DNA of 64,000 nt, taken from Thalassotalea sediminis (GTDB taxonomy: Bacteria > Pseudomonadota > Gammaproteobacteria > Enterobacterales > Alteromonadaceae). The position numbers and the translations under genes are program-made. This document shows, one piece after another, positions 11,266-20,952 of this stretch. The DNA is taken from assembly GCF_030295915.1 (NCBI RefSeq), contig NZ_AP027361.1:1798001-1862000 (forward strand), given 5' to 3'. Each line of letters begins with the position of its first letter. Position 1 is the first letter of the stretch. The notes beneath the pieces were generated by a model that ran no database searches, was not told where the DNA came from, and worked only from the letters and a program-made list of their open reading frames with translations.

Positions 11266-11316
11266 ATGCAGGCCCTTTGCTCGCCGTATCGAGCCTGCAT
11301 AATACTTTGTTTTTTC
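11266..11316 (+). terminator. Probable terminator of aroA
   Basis: ATGCAG at 11266 pairs with CTGCAT ending at 11300. An inner stem GCTCG/CGAGC is separated from the outer stem by a one-sided bulge. A T-rich stretch (TTTGTTTTTT) follows about 7 nt later. The fold is imperfect, so confidence is moderate. Confidence 0.6.
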
Positions 11317-11451
11317 AAAGTGCATAATGTTGAACGATTTTTACAAACATGTTGTCTATAAAGCGATAAAATAATTTATTAAATTTTTACGCGATTTTAA
11401 GAATTAAATCTCGTATAATTTCGCCGATTTTCGACATTAGGAGAAAAATGT

Positions 11452-12147
11452 ATGCAGGAAAACATTCCAGTGATCACAATAGATGGCCCTAGTGGTGCTG
11501 GTAAAGGTACTGCTGCACGATTAGTCGCAGAACAGTTAGGATGGCACCTTTTAGATAGTGGCGCTATTTACCGTGTTTTAGCTGTTGCGACGCAATATCA
11601 TCATTTAGATGTAAGTGATGAAGAAGCCCTTATTCCGATAGCAGCGCATTTAGATGTACAGTTTACTATCAGCAGTGAAGGTAAGAGTAAGGTAATCCTT
11701 GAAGGCGAAGACGTTACCGATACTATTCGCACAGAAGAAATTGGTGCGCTAGCGTCTAAAGTCGCAGCGTTTCCAAGAGTACGTGAAGCATTGTTAAGAA
11801 GACAAAGAGCATTTCGCGTTAGTCCAGGCCTTGTTGCAGATGGCCGTGATATGGGGACAGTTGTGTTTATCGATGCCCCTGTAAAAGTTTTTTTAACAGC
11901 GAGCGCTGAAGAACGTGCACATCGTAGATATAATCAGTTGAAAGACAAGGGCTATGATGTTAAAATCGGGCGCCTTTTGGATGACATACGTCAGCGTGAT
12001 GAGCGAGATAAGAACCGCTCAATTGCACCGCTTGTGTCAGCAGAGGGTGCGTTAGTTATTGATTCTACTGAGCTTTCTATAGAGCAGGTGGTCGATAAAA
12101 TTCTTTCATTTACCAATGAAAAGCTAACGCAATCATCAGAACTTTAA
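11452..12147 (+). CDS. cmk: Cytidylate kinase
   Basis: Phosphorylates CMP and dCMP to the diphosphates; 231 aa. The P-loop [14 protein letters not shown] is at residues 11-24. The CMP-specific signature [21 protein letters not shown] and the LID-like [10 protein letters not shown] segment are present. AGGAG lies 8 nt before the ATG; an out-of-frame ATG 4 bp upstream is ignored. A TATAAT at 11414-11419 may be its promoter -10. The next gene is rpsA after about 110 bp, the conserved cmk-rpsA pair. Confidence 0.97.
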   Translation: MQENIPVITIDGPSGAGKGTAARLVAEQLGWHLLDSGAIYRVLAVATQYHHLDVSDEEALIPIAAHLDVQFTISSEGKSKVILEGEDVTDTIRTEEIGALASKVAAFPRVREALLRRQRAFRVSPGLVADGRDMGTVVFIDAPVKVFLTASAEERAHRRYNQLKDKGYDVKIGRLLDDIRQRDERDKNRSIAPLVSAEGALVIDSTELSIEQVVDKILSFTNEKLTQSSEL

Positions 12148-12255
12148 TCGTAAGTTTTGACGAGGTTGCCAAAAGTAAGGAAGCTTTAGGCGTTTTTAAT
12201 AACCCCATGACACACGAATGTGGATTGGATAAATCATAGAGTTCATATACCTATT

Positions 12256-13917
12256 ATGACTGAAAATTTTGCACAACTTTTTGAAGAAAGTTTAAAAGAA
12301 ATCGAAACACGCCCAGGTTCTATTATCAAAGGAACTGTGGTAGCTATCAACAAAGATAACGTTCTAGTTGATGCTGGTTTAAAATCTGAATCTGTAATTT
12401 CAATCGACCAATTTAAAAACACCGCTGGTGAAGTTGAAATTAATGTTGGCGATGAAGTTGATGTTGCATTAGATGCAACTGATGATGGTTTCGGTGAAAC
12501 GATACTTTCTCGTGAAAAAGCAAAACGTCACGAAGCTTGGCAAGTTCTTGAAAAAGCTTACGAAGAAAAAGAAACTGTTATCGGTGTTATCAACGGTAAA
12601 GTTAAAGGTGGTTTCACGGTTGAAGTTAGCAACATTCGTGCTTTCTTACCGGGTTCATTAGTTGATGTTCGCCCTGTTCGCGACACTGCTCACCTTGAAG
12701 GTAAAGATTTAGAATTTAAAGTTATTAAGCTTGATCAAAAGCGTAATAACGTTGTTGTTTCTCGTCGTGCTGTTATTGAATCAGAAAGCAGCGTAGAACG
12801 TGATGCACTACTAGAGTCTCTTGCTGAAGGTATCGAAGTAAAAGGTATCGTTAAGAACCTTACAGATTACGGTGCATTCGTAGACTTAGGCGGCATCGAC
12901 GGTCTTCTACACATCACTGACATGGCTTGGAAGCGCGTTAAGCACCCAAGTGAAATTGTAAACGTTGGTGACGAGATCCAAGTTAAAGTATTGAAGTTCG
13001 ATCGTGAGCGTACACGTGTTTCACTTGGTATGAAACAGTTAGGCGAAGATCCATGGGTAGCTATTGCTAACCGTTACCCAGAAGGTTCTAAGCTTTCTGG
13101 TCGCGTTACAAACTTAACAGACTATGGTTGTTTCGTTGAGATCCAAGAAGGCGTTGAAGGTTTAGTTCACGTTTCTGAAATGGATTGGACAAACAAAAAC
13201 ATCCACCCATCTAAAGTTGTTAACTTAGGTGATACTGTTGAAGTAATGGTATTAGAAATTGACGAAGAACGTCGTCGTATTTCTCTTGGCCTTAAGCAAT
13301 GTGTTCCAAATCCTTGGGAAGAATTTGCTAAGAACTTCAGCAAAGGCGATAAAGTATCTGGTAAGATCAAGTCAATTACTGACTTTGGTATCTTTATCGG
13401 TCTTGACGGCGGTATCGATGGTCTTGTTCACTTATCTGATATCTCATGGAATGGCGGTGATGAAGCTGTTCGTGAATACAAGAAAGGTGATGAAATCTCA
13501 GCTGTTGTACTTCAAGTTGACCCAGAGCGCGAGCGTATTTCACTAGGCGTTAAGCAAACTGAAGACGATCCTTTCAATATGTATCTGACAGATAACAAAA
13601 AAGGTGCTATTGTAAAAGGTAAAGTAGTTGAAGTTGACGCAAAAGGTGCTAAAGTTGAATTAGCGGAAGGCGTTGAAGGTTACTTACGCGTTTCTGATAT
13701 TTCACGTGATCGCATTGAAGATGCAACAACTGAATTATCTGTTGGTGACGATGTTGAAACTAAGTTTATGGGTGTTGATCGTAAGAACCGCACTATTAGC
13801 TTATCTATCAAAGCGAAAGACCAAGCAGACGAGCGTGAAGCTATGGATAGCTTAAACCAATCAGATGATACTGGTTTAAGTGCAATGGCTGAAGCGTTTA
13901 AAAACGCTAAGAGCTAA
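12256..13917 (+). CDS. rpsA: 30S ribosomal protein S1
   Basis: mRNA-binding ribosomal protein needed for initiation on structured leaders; 553 aa from the start chosen (E. coli 557). Six S1/OB-fold repeats are visible: two divergent N-terminal ones that dock to the 30S subunit, then repeats with G-x-V-x-x-L/I-T-D-Y/F-G-x-F/C-V. The frame is open from a GTG at 12220, but [15 protein letters not shown] at 12256 matches the family start. There is no Shine-Dalgarno sequence before this ATG (CATATACCTATT), as is known for rpsA in gammaproteobacteria, where S1 autoregulates its own translation. Confidence 0.98.
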   Translation: MTENFAQLFEESLKEIETRPGSIIKGTVVAINKDNVLVDAGLKSESVISIDQFKNTAGEVEINVGDEVDVALDATDDGFGETILSREKAKRHEAWQVLEKAYEEKETVIGVINGKVKGGFTVEVSNIRAFLPGSLVDVRPVRDTAHLEGKDLEFKVIKLDQKRNNVVVSRRAVIESESSVERDALLESLAEGIEVKGIVKNLTDYGAFVDLGGIDGLLHITDMAWKRVKHPSEIVNVGDEIQVKVLKFDRERTRVSLGMKQLGEDPWVAIANRYPEGSKLSGRVTNLTDYGCFVEIQEGVEGLVHVSEMDWTNKNIHPSKVVNLGDTVEVMVLEIDEERRRISLGLKQCVPNPWEEFAKNFSKGDKVSGKIKSITDFGIFIGLDGGIDGLVHLSDISWNGGDEAVREYKKGDEISAVVLQVDPERERISLGVKQTEDDPFNMYLTDNKKGAIVKGKVVEVDAKGAKVELAEGVEGYLRVSDISRDRIEDATTELSVGDDVETKFMGVDRKNRTISLSIKAKDQADEREAMDSLNQSDDTGLSAMAEAFKNAKS

Positions 13918-13928
13918 TTTTAACCGGT

Positions 13929-13958
13929 AGTATGGAGAGTCACATCTCCATACTTTTA
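13929..13958 (+). terminator. Terminator of rpsA
   Basis: A perfect 10-bp stem AGTATGGAGA / TCTCCATACT with a 6-nt loop is followed by a short T-run, 12 bp after the rpsA stop. The short T-run suggests some read-through to ihfB. Confidence 0.75.
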
Positions 13959-13995
13959 CCATTGTCGTGATGTAGGATGAACACTGGAGGGTCGA

Positions 13996-14283
13996 ATGAC
14001 CAAATCAGAACTCATTGAAAGATTAGCTGATAAACTTAATCATTTGTCAGCAAAAGATGTCGAACAAGCTATTAAAGAAATTCTTGAAATGATGGCGCAA
14101 ACTTTATCTAAAGGTGACCGTATCGAAATTCGAGGGTTTGGTAGTTTTTCGTTACATTACCGAGCACCACGCGTTGGTAGGAACCCAAAAACTGGTGAGT
14201 CTGTTGACTTGGCTGGTAAATATGTTCCTCACTTTAAACCCGGTAAAGAATTACGCGAACGTGTTAATGAATCATTAGCATAA
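13996..14283 (+). CDS. ihfB: Integration host factor subunit beta
   Basis: Small DNA-bending nucleoid protein, 95 aa, of the HU/IHF family. It pairs with IhfA to bend specific sites in transcription, replication and recombination. The start [13 protein letters not shown] and the minor-groove arm region [15 protein letters not shown] with the intercalating proline are typical of IhfB rather than HU. GGAGG lies 7 nt before the ATG. It is flanked by its own terminator and lies between rpsA and lapA, the conserved order. Confidence 0.97.
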   Translation: MTKSELIERLADKLNHLSAKDVEQAIKEILEMMAQTLSKGDRIEIRGFGSFSLHYRAPRVGRNPKTGESVDLAGKYVPHFKPGKELRERVNESLA

Positions 14284-14300
14284 CAGCAAAAAATTGTAGA

Positions 14301-14332
14301 AACGGCATGCATTAGCATGCCGTTTTTGTTTT
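14301..14332 (+). terminator. Terminator of ihfB
   Basis: A perfect 10-bp stem AACGGCATGC / GCATGCCGTT with loop ATTA is followed by a T-rich tail, 18 bp after the ihfB stop. Confidence 0.9.
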
Positions 14333-14350
14333 AATGTAAAAAATAGTTAG

Positions 14351-14608
14351 ATGGGGTTACGACCTGTGCGTTTATATATAACGTTAATTTTGATTGTTAT
14401 TCTTTTACTTGTAGCATTTATTTTTGGCAGTCAAAATAATCAAGAACTTACCTTAAACTACTTAATTGCTAAACAAGAGATGACAGTGGCATCTGCTGTA
14501 AGTTTATTTACAACGATAGGCTTTTTATTAGGTATTTTATTTTCTTTACTCTGGAAATTTTCCGCGGCAATAAGAAAGCGTCGTAAACAACCGCTACAAG
14601 CAAAGTAA
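14351..14608 (+). CDS. lapA: Lipopolysaccharide assembly protein A
   Basis: Small inner-membrane protein of the DUF1049/LapA family, 85 aa, with two transmembrane helices (about 8-28 and 48-68) and a basic tail KRRKQP. With LapB it acts in control of LpxC turnover and LPS assembly (established in E. coli). It is encoded just upstream of lapB with a 15-bp gap. The start is uncertain: ATG at 14351 lacks a clear ribosome binding site, and GTG at 14366 (MRLYITLILIV) is an alternative. Confidence 0.88.
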   Translation: MGLRPVRLYITLILIVILLLVAFIFGSQNNQELTLNYLIAKQEMTVASAVSLFTTIGFLLGILFSLLWKFSAAIRKRRKQPLQAK

Positions 14609-14623
14609 GGTTATAACTCACTA

Positions 14624-15793
14624 ATGTTGGAACTCTTATTCCTTTTATTACCTGTTGCAATGGGCTATGGCTGGTTCATGGGGCGTAACAGTGTAAAACA
14701 AAGTCAACATACTGCAAAACAAGATCTGTCTATAAAATATTCTACGGGATTAAACTACTTACTCTCGAATCAACAAGATAAAGCCATTGAATATCTGTTA
14801 GAAACCTTAGCATTAGAGGATGATACCGTTGAAGCACATTTTGCTATGGCAAACTTGTTTCGCAAGCGTGGTGAATTAGATCGTGCGTTGAAAGTCCATG
14901 AACACTTAGTTAGACAAAAACATTTACCGACAAAAGCTAAACAACAGGCGGCTTATGAGCTTGGTAAAGATTTTCTCAGTGCAGGTTTATATGATAGAGC
15001 TGAGTCCATGTTCCATGGGTTATTAAAATCCAAAGGGTTTGGTTTAAAGTCACTTAATTATTTATTGCAAATCTACCAATCGACAAATGACTGGCAGCAA
15101 GGTATTGCGCTTAAAAAAGTCATCGTTAAATCAAAAGATAAGAAGTTATTACATGTACTTGCAAATTTCTATTGTGAGTTAGCCACAATCGCTTTAGAAA
15201 ATGATCAGTTTATTGATGTGATAGAGTTACTAGAAGAAGCGTTAAAACATGATGAAAACTCTTGTCGTGCCAATTGGTTACTTGCTCAAGTATATGAAAA
15301 TCATCAGCAGTATAATGAAGCTTGCCAATGTTATAAAAGTATCTATGGTCAAGACAGTGAGTTTTTTCCCGATGTTATTGATAATATGGAACACTGCTTT
15401 GCGGAGCAAGGTGAGTTAGATAACTTTTATAGTTTTATTAAAAAAGTTTACGACGAAACAGGTTCAAGTAGTGCGTTGATCAAATATCTTTCATTTATTG
15501 AACAAAAGCATAGTAATAAAAAAGCACAAGAGTTTTTATTAACAGCGCTAAAGCGTAGGCCGACGATAAAAGGGTTTAAGCATTTTATTAAAATGCAAAT
15601 GCAAGATAAGTCGACTGAAAGTGATACAGAGTCGTTAGATATGATCAAGCAGCTAATTTCTGCTTATCTTAATGTAAAGCAACGATATAACTGTCGTACA
15701 TGTGGCTTTAATAGCAGTACGCATTACTGGTCATGTCCATCCTGCCATGATTGGGAACAGCTAAAACCTGTGCGGGGCCTAGAAGGCGAATAA
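14624..15793 (+). CDS. lapB: Lipopolysaccharide assembly protein B
   Basis: Inner-membrane-anchored cytoplasmic TPR protein (YciM), 389 aa. It adapts FtsH-mediated degradation of LpxC to LPS demand. One N-terminal membrane helix spans about residues 2-20. TPR repeats fill the middle (for example VEAHFAMANLFRKRGELDRAL). The C-terminal rubredoxin-like metal site is visible as YNCRTCGFNSS with WSCPSCHDWE, giving four cysteines. It is co-transcribed with lapA. No clear terminator follows before pyrF. Confidence 0.95.
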   Translation: MLELLFLLLPVAMGYGWFMGRNSVKQSQHTAKQDLSIKYSTGLNYLLSNQQDKAIEYLLETLALEDDTVEAHFAMANLFRKRGELDRALKVHEHLVRQKHLPTKAKQQAAYELGKDFLSAGLYDRAESMFHGLLKSKGFGLKSLNYLLQIYQSTNDWQQGIALKKVIVKSKDKKLLHVLANFYCELATIALENDQFIDVIELLEEALKHDENSCRANWLLAQVYENHQQYNEACQCYKSIYGQDSEFFPDVIDNMEHCFAEQGELDNFYSFIKKVYDETGSSSALIKYLSFIEQKHSNKKAQEFLLTALKRRPTIKGFKHFIKMQMQDKSTESDTESLDMIKQLISAYLNVKQRYNCRTCGFNSSTHYWSCPSCHDWEQLKPVRGLEGE

Positions 15794-16007
15794 TTTCAAC
15801 TTTCTTTATTAAATTGAACTTTATCTGCATCAATGGTGCTCATTTATAGTTATAAACTGCGCGCCATTTCTTTGCTAAATTCCCATTTAATTTTGAAAGT
15901 TAGCAATTATTTTCTCCACAATTTTATTATTTTGCCCTTTAAAGCTATTTTTTTAATTAATGCTTTTACGGTAAAATACGATGTAAGTTTACTTAAAGGA
16001 ACATTCT

Positions 16008-16706
16008 ATGAGTAATGCAAAAGTAGTGGTTGCATTAGATTTTAATAATCAGGCTGATGCGTTAGCGTTTGTAGACAGTATTGACCCCGCAACGTGTCGA
16101 CTAAAAGTAGGTAAAGAAATGTTTACCTACTTTGGACCTGAGTTTGTAAAAACACTGGTCGATAAAGGGTTTGATGTATTCTTAGATCTTAAATTTCATG
16201 ATATCCCAAATACCGTAGCAAAAGCTGTTGCTGCAGCAGCCGAGTTAGGAGTATGGATGGTAAATGTTCACACTTCTGGGGGGCTTGCTATGATGCAGAA
16301 AGCCAAAGAAGCGCTTGAACCTTATGGCGATAAAGCGCCATTACTTATTGGTGTTACGGTATTAACAAGTATGAGTCAAGATGATTTGACGAGCCTTGGC
16401 ATTAATAAAACGCCAGCTGAACAAGTACAATTTCTTGCAGGGCTTGCAAAAAAAGCAGGGCTTGATGGTGTAGTTTGTTCTGCTCAAGAGGCTAAATTAC
16501 TTAAAGAAACACTTGGTAAAGAGTTTGCGCTAGTGACTCCTGGCATTAGGCCCAAAGGTGCTGATAGTGATGATCAACAACGTATTGTTACGCCTGAACA
16601 GGCAGTGGCAGACGGTGTTGACTATTTGGTTATTGGAAGACCTATTACTAAAGCCGCTCAACCAGCTCAGGTATTAAAAACAATTAACTTATCAATAGCT
16701 AACTAG
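16008..16706 (+). CDS. pyrF: Orotidine 5'-phosphate decarboxylase
   Basis: Last step of UMP synthesis, 232 aa, TIM barrel. The catalytic Asp-Lys-Asp array is in [13 protein letters not shown] (D60, K62, D65). The phosphate-binding C-terminus reads [17 protein letters not shown] and then [16 protein letters not shown] precedes the ATG. It is followed by a long palindromic terminator shared with the convergent Maf-family gene. Confidence 0.98.
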   Translation: MSNAKVVVALDFNNQADALAFVDSIDPATCRLKVGKEMFTYFGPEFVKTLVDKGFDVFLDLKFHDIPNTVAKAVAAAAELGVWMVNVHTSGGLAMMQKAKEALEPYGDKAPLLIGVTVLTSMSQDDLTSLGINKTPAEQVQFLAGLAKKAGLDGVVCSAQEAKLLKETLGKEFALVTPGIRPKGADSDDQQRIVTPEQAVADGVDYLVIGRPITKAAQPAQVLKTINLSIAN

Positions 16707-16715
16707 CCAATAAAA

Positions 16716-16743
16716 GTTAAAAGGCGTTTAAACGCCTTTTAAC
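16716..16743. terminator. Bidirectional terminator, perfect 28-bp palindrome
   Basis: Each 14-base half (left half GTTAAAAGGCGTTT) is the exact reverse complement of the other. It sits between the convergent pyrF and Maf stops. The T-rich end on each strand allows termination in both directions. Confidence 0.88.
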
Positions 16744-16751
16744 TTAAACAG

Positions 16752-17348
16752 TTACGCTGACTCTATTTCACGTAATACGTTAAAATCATGTTTTTCTAGT
16801 AACTTAACGAGCTTAATTAACGGTAAACCGATTAATGAATTTGGGTCGTCGCCTTCTAGCTTTTCAAACAAACATATACCTAAGCCTTCGCTTTTAAAAC
16901 TGCCTGCGCAATTAAGTGGCATTTCAGCATTTACATAACGTTCTATGTCTTGTTTATGTAATTCTTTAAAATGCACATGAAACGGTTCTACAGTTGATTC
17001 AATGCGCTGTGTGTCATTGTCGTAAACACAAAGACCAGTGAAAAATGTAACACATTTACCACTAAATCCCATTAACTGTTTTACTGCGTTTTCAACAGTG
17101 TGTGGCTTACCGAGGATTTGATCGTCACACAAGGCGACTTGATCTGAGCCAATAATTAATGCGTTACTATGTTTGCTTGCAACGGCTTGTGCTTTCTTTA
17201 TCGCGAGGCGTTCAACGAGTGCTAATGCTGTTTCATTTGGTAAAGGTGTTTCGTCGATATTTGGCTTGTCGCATTGAAATGGAATATGCAACTTTTCTAG
17301 AATTTCTCTTCGAAAGGGTGAAGTTGATCCTAATACTATTTTTTTCAT
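16752..17348 (-). CDS. Maf-family nucleotide pyrophosphatase (YceF-type, 7-methyl-GTP)
   Basis: Maf/Ham1-fold nucleoside triphosphate pyrophosphatase, 198 aa. The N-terminal [14 protein letters not shown] is the Maf signature, followed by DETPLP, the base-binding SDQVA and the [13 protein letters not shown] loop. Position beside yceD-rpmF and the sequence favour the YceF subgroup, shown in E. coli to hydrolyse 7-methyl-GTP. The role is probably removal of modified nucleotides. It is divergent from yceD (118 bp between starts) and convergent with pyrF. Confidence 0.92.
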   Translation of the reverse strand: MKKIVLGSTSPFRREILEKLHIPFQCDKPNIDETPLPNETALALVERLAIKKAQAVASKHSNALIIGSDQVALCDDQILGKPHTVENAVKQLMGFSGKCVTFFTGLCVYDNDTQRIESTVEPFHVHFKELHKQDIERYVNAEMPLNCAGSFKSEGLGICLFEKLEGDDPNSLIGLPLIKLVKLLEKHDFNVLREIESA

Positions 17349-17428
17349 TAAAATGACTCAAAAATTAATCGGTTTCTGCTAATATGAGGGCAATAAAGAG
17401 ATTTTAAATCAAATTCGCTAATTTTCTT

Positions 17429-17457
17429 TTGACACAGGACTTGAACGGCTATATCAT
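17429..17457 (+). promoter_or_regulatory. Strong sigma-70 promoter of the yceD-rpmF operon
   Basis: A consensus -35 TTGACA (17429-17434), a 17-bp spacer and TATCAT (17452-17457) are present. The predicted transcription start is about 17463-17466, immediately before the yceD ATG at 17467, so the transcript would have almost no leader. Confidence 0.85.
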
Positions 17458-17466
17458 GCGCGCCTT

Positions 17467-17979
17467 ATGCAGAATCTGAAACTTCCGGTAACGATAGATC
17501 CATTTAAAAGTGCACAACGTAGGTTAGTGTGCGAAGGGTTCTTTGAATCATCGGAAATGAATAGATTGTTGGCTGCTTGTGAAAGCTGCAGCGAACAAAT
17601 ATATGTTAGTGTTGCCTTTGGGGTGGATGAACTTGGCTTGATAACTATATCAGGTAAAGGGTCGGTTCCAGCTACATTAACATGTCAGCGGTGTACTGAT
17701 TCTTTAGAATCGATTTTACCAATCGATTTTGTTTTCAGTCCGGTGAAAAATCAGGAAGCTGCTGACGATTTGCCGTCATATTATGACGCAATTGAATTAG
17801 ATGAAAATGGTGAAGTGAACCTGCGTGAGTTAGTAGAAGACGAGTTAATACTCTCTATTCCTCTAATTCCAAGGCATGAACTTGAACAATGTCAGTCACC
17901 CGCTGATAGTGTTTGGGGAGAATTGCCTGAAGAGCACGAGAAGCCGAACCCATTTGATGTTTTAAAAAAACTTAAGTAA
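17467..17979 (+). CDS. yceD: YceD family protein (DUF177)
   Basis: 170-aa protein of the DUF177 family, linked to 23S rRNA accumulation in E. coli and always next to rpmF. The start MQNLKLPVTIDPFKSAQRR is colinear with the E. coli protein, fixing the ATG. A CQRCTDSLE motif (CxxC) sits near residue 78. The acidic C-terminus ends in a conserved WGELPEEHEKPNPFDVLKKLK-type tail. There is no Shine-Dalgarno sequence; the ATG is about 10 nt past the promoter -10. It is co-transcribed with rpmF, plsX and probably the fab genes. Confidence 0.95.
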   Translation: MQNLKLPVTIDPFKSAQRRLVCEGFFESSEMNRLLAACESCSEQIYVSVAFGVDELGLITISGKGSVPATLTCQRCTDSLESILPIDFVFSPVKNQEAADDLPSYYDAIELDENGEVNLRELVEDELILSIPLIPRHELEQCQSPADSVWGELPEEHEKPNPFDVLKKLK

Positions 17980-18003
17980 TTAATCGATTTTAGGAGTTAG
18001 GCA

Positions 18004-18174
18004 ATGGCAGTTCAAAAGAGCAAAAAGTCTCGTTCAAGACGTGGCATGCGCCGTTCACATGACGCATTAACAGCTGAAAACTTATCAGTAGACCCAGTAT
18101 CAGGTGAAACACACCGTCGTCATCACGTTACCGCTGATGGCTTTTATAAAGGTGTTAAAGTAGTCGCTAAATAG
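18004..18174 (+). CDS. rpmF: 50S ribosomal protein L32
   Basis: 56-aa ribosomal protein read directly from the sequence. It begins [20 protein letters not shown], as L32 does, and ends in [15 protein letters not shown] lies 9 nt before the ATG. It sits between yceD (24-bp gap) and plsX (11-bp gap). The histidine-rich middle ([13 protein letters not shown]) is normal for gammaproteobacterial L32 without zinc cysteines. Confidence 0.98.
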   Translation: MAVQKSKKSRSRRGMRRSHDALTAENLSVDPVSGETHRRHHVTADGFYKGVKVVAK

Positions 18175-18185
18175 CGGATACTACA

Positions 18186-19214
18186 TTGAGCGATCTAACC
18201 ATCGCAATCGATGTTATGGGGGGCGATCAAGGCCCCCTTGTAACATTGCCCGCAGCAATGCTAGCCATTGACAAATCACCTACACTTAGGTTGATTTTAT
18301 GTGGTGACAAGTCAATTATATCTAATTTTCTTCAAGAACATCATCAGCAAAATAATCCTAGGCTCACTGTCCATCATACGACAGACATAGTAACTATGGA
18401 TGAAAAGCCCAGCTCTGCATTAAGAACCAAAAAAGACTCCTCAATGCGCAAAGCAATTGACTTCGTACATTCAGGTCAAGCAAATGCTTGTGTGAGTGCC
18501 GGCAATACAGGTGCATTGTTTACCATTGCACACTTTGTATTAAAAACACTACCGACAGTTGAAAGACCAGCGCTTATCTCTGCATTACCAACACATTATG
18601 ATAATAAACATGTGTTTATGCTGGACTTAGGGGCTAATGTATTTTGTGACTCTTCTGTTTTGTATCAATTTGGTGCCATGGGTACTGTTATGGCTGAAGA
18701 AGTTGATGATATTGAAAAGCCACGGGTTGCATTATTGAACATGGGGGTTGAAGAAATAAAGGGTAGTGATCATATAAAAATGGCCGCCACCTTGCTTAGC
18801 GAAAATCCTAATATCAATTATGTAGGCTTTATTGAAGGAAATGATATTTTTAACAATAAAGCAGATGTTATTGTGTGTGATGGTTTTGTTGGTAATGTTG
18901 CTCTTAAAACTTGTGAAGGTGTTGCTAGGTTAGTTTATGAGAAACTAAAAAGTGTACTGTCTCAGCACATTTTTGCGCGATTATTAGGTCGAATTTTCGC
19001 CCCTACCTTAAAAAAACTCTTTAAAGCTATGAACCCCGACCAGTATAACGGCGCAAGTTTGATAGGATTGCGCGGCATTGTCATTAAAAGCCATGGCAAT
19101 GCTGGTATCACTGCTTTTACGAATGCCATTTTTGAAGCTGTTAAAGAAACGGAGCGTCAAGTTCCTGAAAAAATAACAAAAAGACTTGAGCCTAGCGTAA
19201 TTGATACCCATTAA
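18186..19214 (+). CDS. plsX: Phosphate acyltransferase PlsX
   Basis: Makes acyl-phosphate from acyl-ACP, feeding PlsY in phospholipid synthesis; 342 aa, peripheral membrane enzyme. The start IAIDVMGGDQGP, the central CVSAGNTGALF and the C-terminal MNPDQYNGASLIGLRGIVIKSHG are signatures. Translation begins at TTG (MSDLTIAIDV), because no ATG lies upstream in frame and the alignment begins here. It is 11 bp after rpmF. fabD follows directly, with no fabH between. Confidence 0.96.
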   Translation: MSDLTIAIDVMGGDQGPLVTLPAAMLAIDKSPTLRLILCGDKSIISNFLQEHHQQNNPRLTVHHTTDIVTMDEKPSSALRTKKDSSMRKAIDFVHSGQANACVSAGNTGALFTIAHFVLKTLPTVERPALISALPTHYDNKHVFMLDLGANVFCDSSVLYQFGAMGTVMAEEVDDIEKPRVALLNMGVEEIKGSDHIKMAATLLSENPNINYVGFIEGNDIFNNKADVIVCDGFVGNVALKTCEGVARLVYEKLKSVLSQHIFARLLGRIFAPTLKKLFKAMNPDQYNGASLIGLRGIVIKSHGNAGITAFTNAIFEAVKETERQVPEKITKRLEPSVIDTH

Positions 19215-19273
19215 TAATAAACAGATTCAATCTTAATTGGTTTTGTCACCATATAGATTATATAGGTAATACA

Positions 19274-20209
19274 ATGCAAAAAAATTTAGCGTTCATTTTT
19301 CCCGGTCAAGGTTCACAAGCCATAGGCATGTTAAGTGACTTTGTAGAGAATGAAGTGGTACAGCAAACATTCCAAGAAGCATCTCAAGCGTTAGGTTATG
19401 ACGTATGGCAGTTGGTTAATGAAGGACCTGCTGAAAAGTTAAATCAAACCAATTATACGCAACCAGCACTATTAACTGCGAGTGTTGCATTATGGCGTTT
19501 GTGGCAAAGCCAATCTACCGTAATGCCAGCTGTTTTAGCAGGGCATAGTTTAGGTGAATATTCTGCGTTAGTTTGTGCGGATGTCATTTCGTTAACAGAT
19601 GCTGTTAAGTTAGTTGAGAAACGCGGCGAATTTATGCAAGCATCTGTGCCGGAAGGTGTTGGTGCAATGTACGCCATTATTGGTTTAGCAGACGATAAAA
19701 TTATAGAAGCGTGTCAACAAGCTGCGCAGGGTCAAGTTGTCTCAGCTGTTAATTTCAATTCACCTGGTCAGGTCGTTATCGCCGGAAATAAGGAAGCTGT
19801 AGAACGTGCGGGAGCCTTGTGTAAGGAACTCGGTGCAAAACGAGCTTTACCTTTACCCGTTAGTGTTCCATCGCATTGTGCATTGATGAAAGGTGCAGCA
19901 GATAAACTTGCCGAGCAATTGGAATCTACTACGTTTAATACACCTAAAATATCGGTCGTTAATAATGTAGATGTAGCCATTGAAACTGATGTAGAGGCTA
20001 TTAAAACAGCATTGATTAAGCAGCTTTATAGCCCTGTAAGATGGACAGAAACCATTGAGAAAATCTCGCAAGATGGTATTGAGTGCGCATTAGAAATAGG
20101 GCCTGGTAAAGTGTTACAAGGGCTTGTAAAGAGAATTAGTAAAACAATTTCTTGTGCTTCTGTGAATGACAACGCTTCATTAGAGCAAGCAAATAACTTA
20201 TTACAATAG
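19274..20209 (+). CDS. fabD: Malonyl-CoA:ACP transacylase
   Basis: Loads malonate from CoA onto acyl carrier protein; 311 aa. The GQGSQ motif is at residues 11-15 and the nucleophile serine is S92 in GHSLGEYSALV. The catalytic histidine is in VPSHCALMK. It is 59 bp after plsX and 8 bp before fabG, inside the fatty-acid synthesis cluster. Confidence 0.98.
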   Translation: MQKNLAFIFPGQGSQAIGMLSDFVENEVVQQTFQEASQALGYDVWQLVNEGPAEKLNQTNYTQPALLTASVALWRLWQSQSTVMPAVLAGHSLGEYSALVCADVISLTDAVKLVEKRGEFMQASVPEGVGAMYAIIGLADDKIIEACQQAAQGQVVSAVNFNSPGQVVIAGNKEAVERAGALCKELGAKRALPLPVSVPSHCALMKGAADKLAEQLESTTFNTPKISVVNNVDVAIETDVEAIKTALIKQLYSPVRWTETIEKISQDGIECALEIGPGKVLQGLVKRISKTISCASVNDNASLEQANNLLQ

Positions 20210-20217
20210 GAACGTAT

Positions 20218-20952
20218 ATGTTTTCATTAGATGGTCAAGTCGCTTTGGTTACAGGCGCTAGTCGCGGTATCGGTAAAGCAATTGCTGAACAATTAAAAGC
20301 ATTAGGGGCAACAGTTGTTGGTACTGCTACATCAGAGCATGGAGCAAATAATATCAGTGAGTATTTAGGTGCGGGTAGAGGATTAGTATTAAACGTAACA
20401 GATGATGATTCTATCAATAATATGTTTGAAACAATCAAACAGGAATTTGGTAGTGTTGATATTCTTGTTAATAATGCTGGCATAACACGTGATAACTTAT
20501 TTATGCGCATGAAGGATGATGAGTGGAACGATATTATCGATACTAATTTGTCATCAGTATTTAAAATTAGTAAGGCAGTTATGCGTCCAATGATGAAAAA
20601 ACGTTTTGGTCGTATTATTAACATTGGTTCAGTTGTCGGTACCATGGGGAACGCAGGACAAGTTAATTACGCAACAGCTAAAGCTGGCTTAATTGGTTTT
20701 ACTAAGTCTCTTGCAAGAGAAGTTGCTTCACGTGGTATCACCGTTAATACTGTATCACCTGGTTTTATTGACACTGATATGACGCAGTCATTAACTGATG
20801 AGCAAAAAGAAGGTATTTTTTCACAGGTACCTGCAAACCGCCTAGGTAAACCAGAAGAGATTGCAAAATCTGTTGCTTTTTTAGCCTCAGATGCTGCTGG
20901 TTACATTACGGGTGAAACATTGCATGTCAACGGTGGCATGTATATGGTTTAA
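20218..20952 (+). CDS. fabG: 3-oxoacyl-ACP reductase
   Basis: NADPH-dependent SDR reducing beta-ketoacyl-ACP; 244 aa. The dinucleotide motif TGASRGIG is at residues 12-19. The catalytic Ser-Tyr-Lys are S138, Y151 and K155 (NYATAKAG). The structural NNAG is at 85-88. The C-terminal GGMYMV is typical of FabG. GGAACG precedes the ATG. Confidence 0.98.
   Translation: MFSLDGQVALVTGASRGIGKAIAEQLKALGATVVGTATSEHGANNISEYLGAGRGLVLNVTDDDSINNMFETIKQEFGSVDILVNNAGITRDNLFMRMKDDEWNDIIDTNLSSVFKISKAVMRPMMKKRFGRIINIGSVVGTMGNAGQVNYATAKAGLIGFTKSLAREVASRGITVNTVSPGFIDTDMTQSLTDEQKEGIFSQVPANRLGKPEEIAKSVAFLASDAAGYITGETLHVNGGMYMV

Noticed and set aside
12220..12255. GTG extension of rpsA
   Set aside because: S1 proteins begin at the [13 protein letters not shown] start; the extra 12 codons have no family counterpart.
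20235..20645. 136-aa open frame on the minus strand
   Set aside because: Lies wholly inside fabG on the opposite strand, has no ribosome binding site and its composition reflects the complementary strand of a conserved gene.
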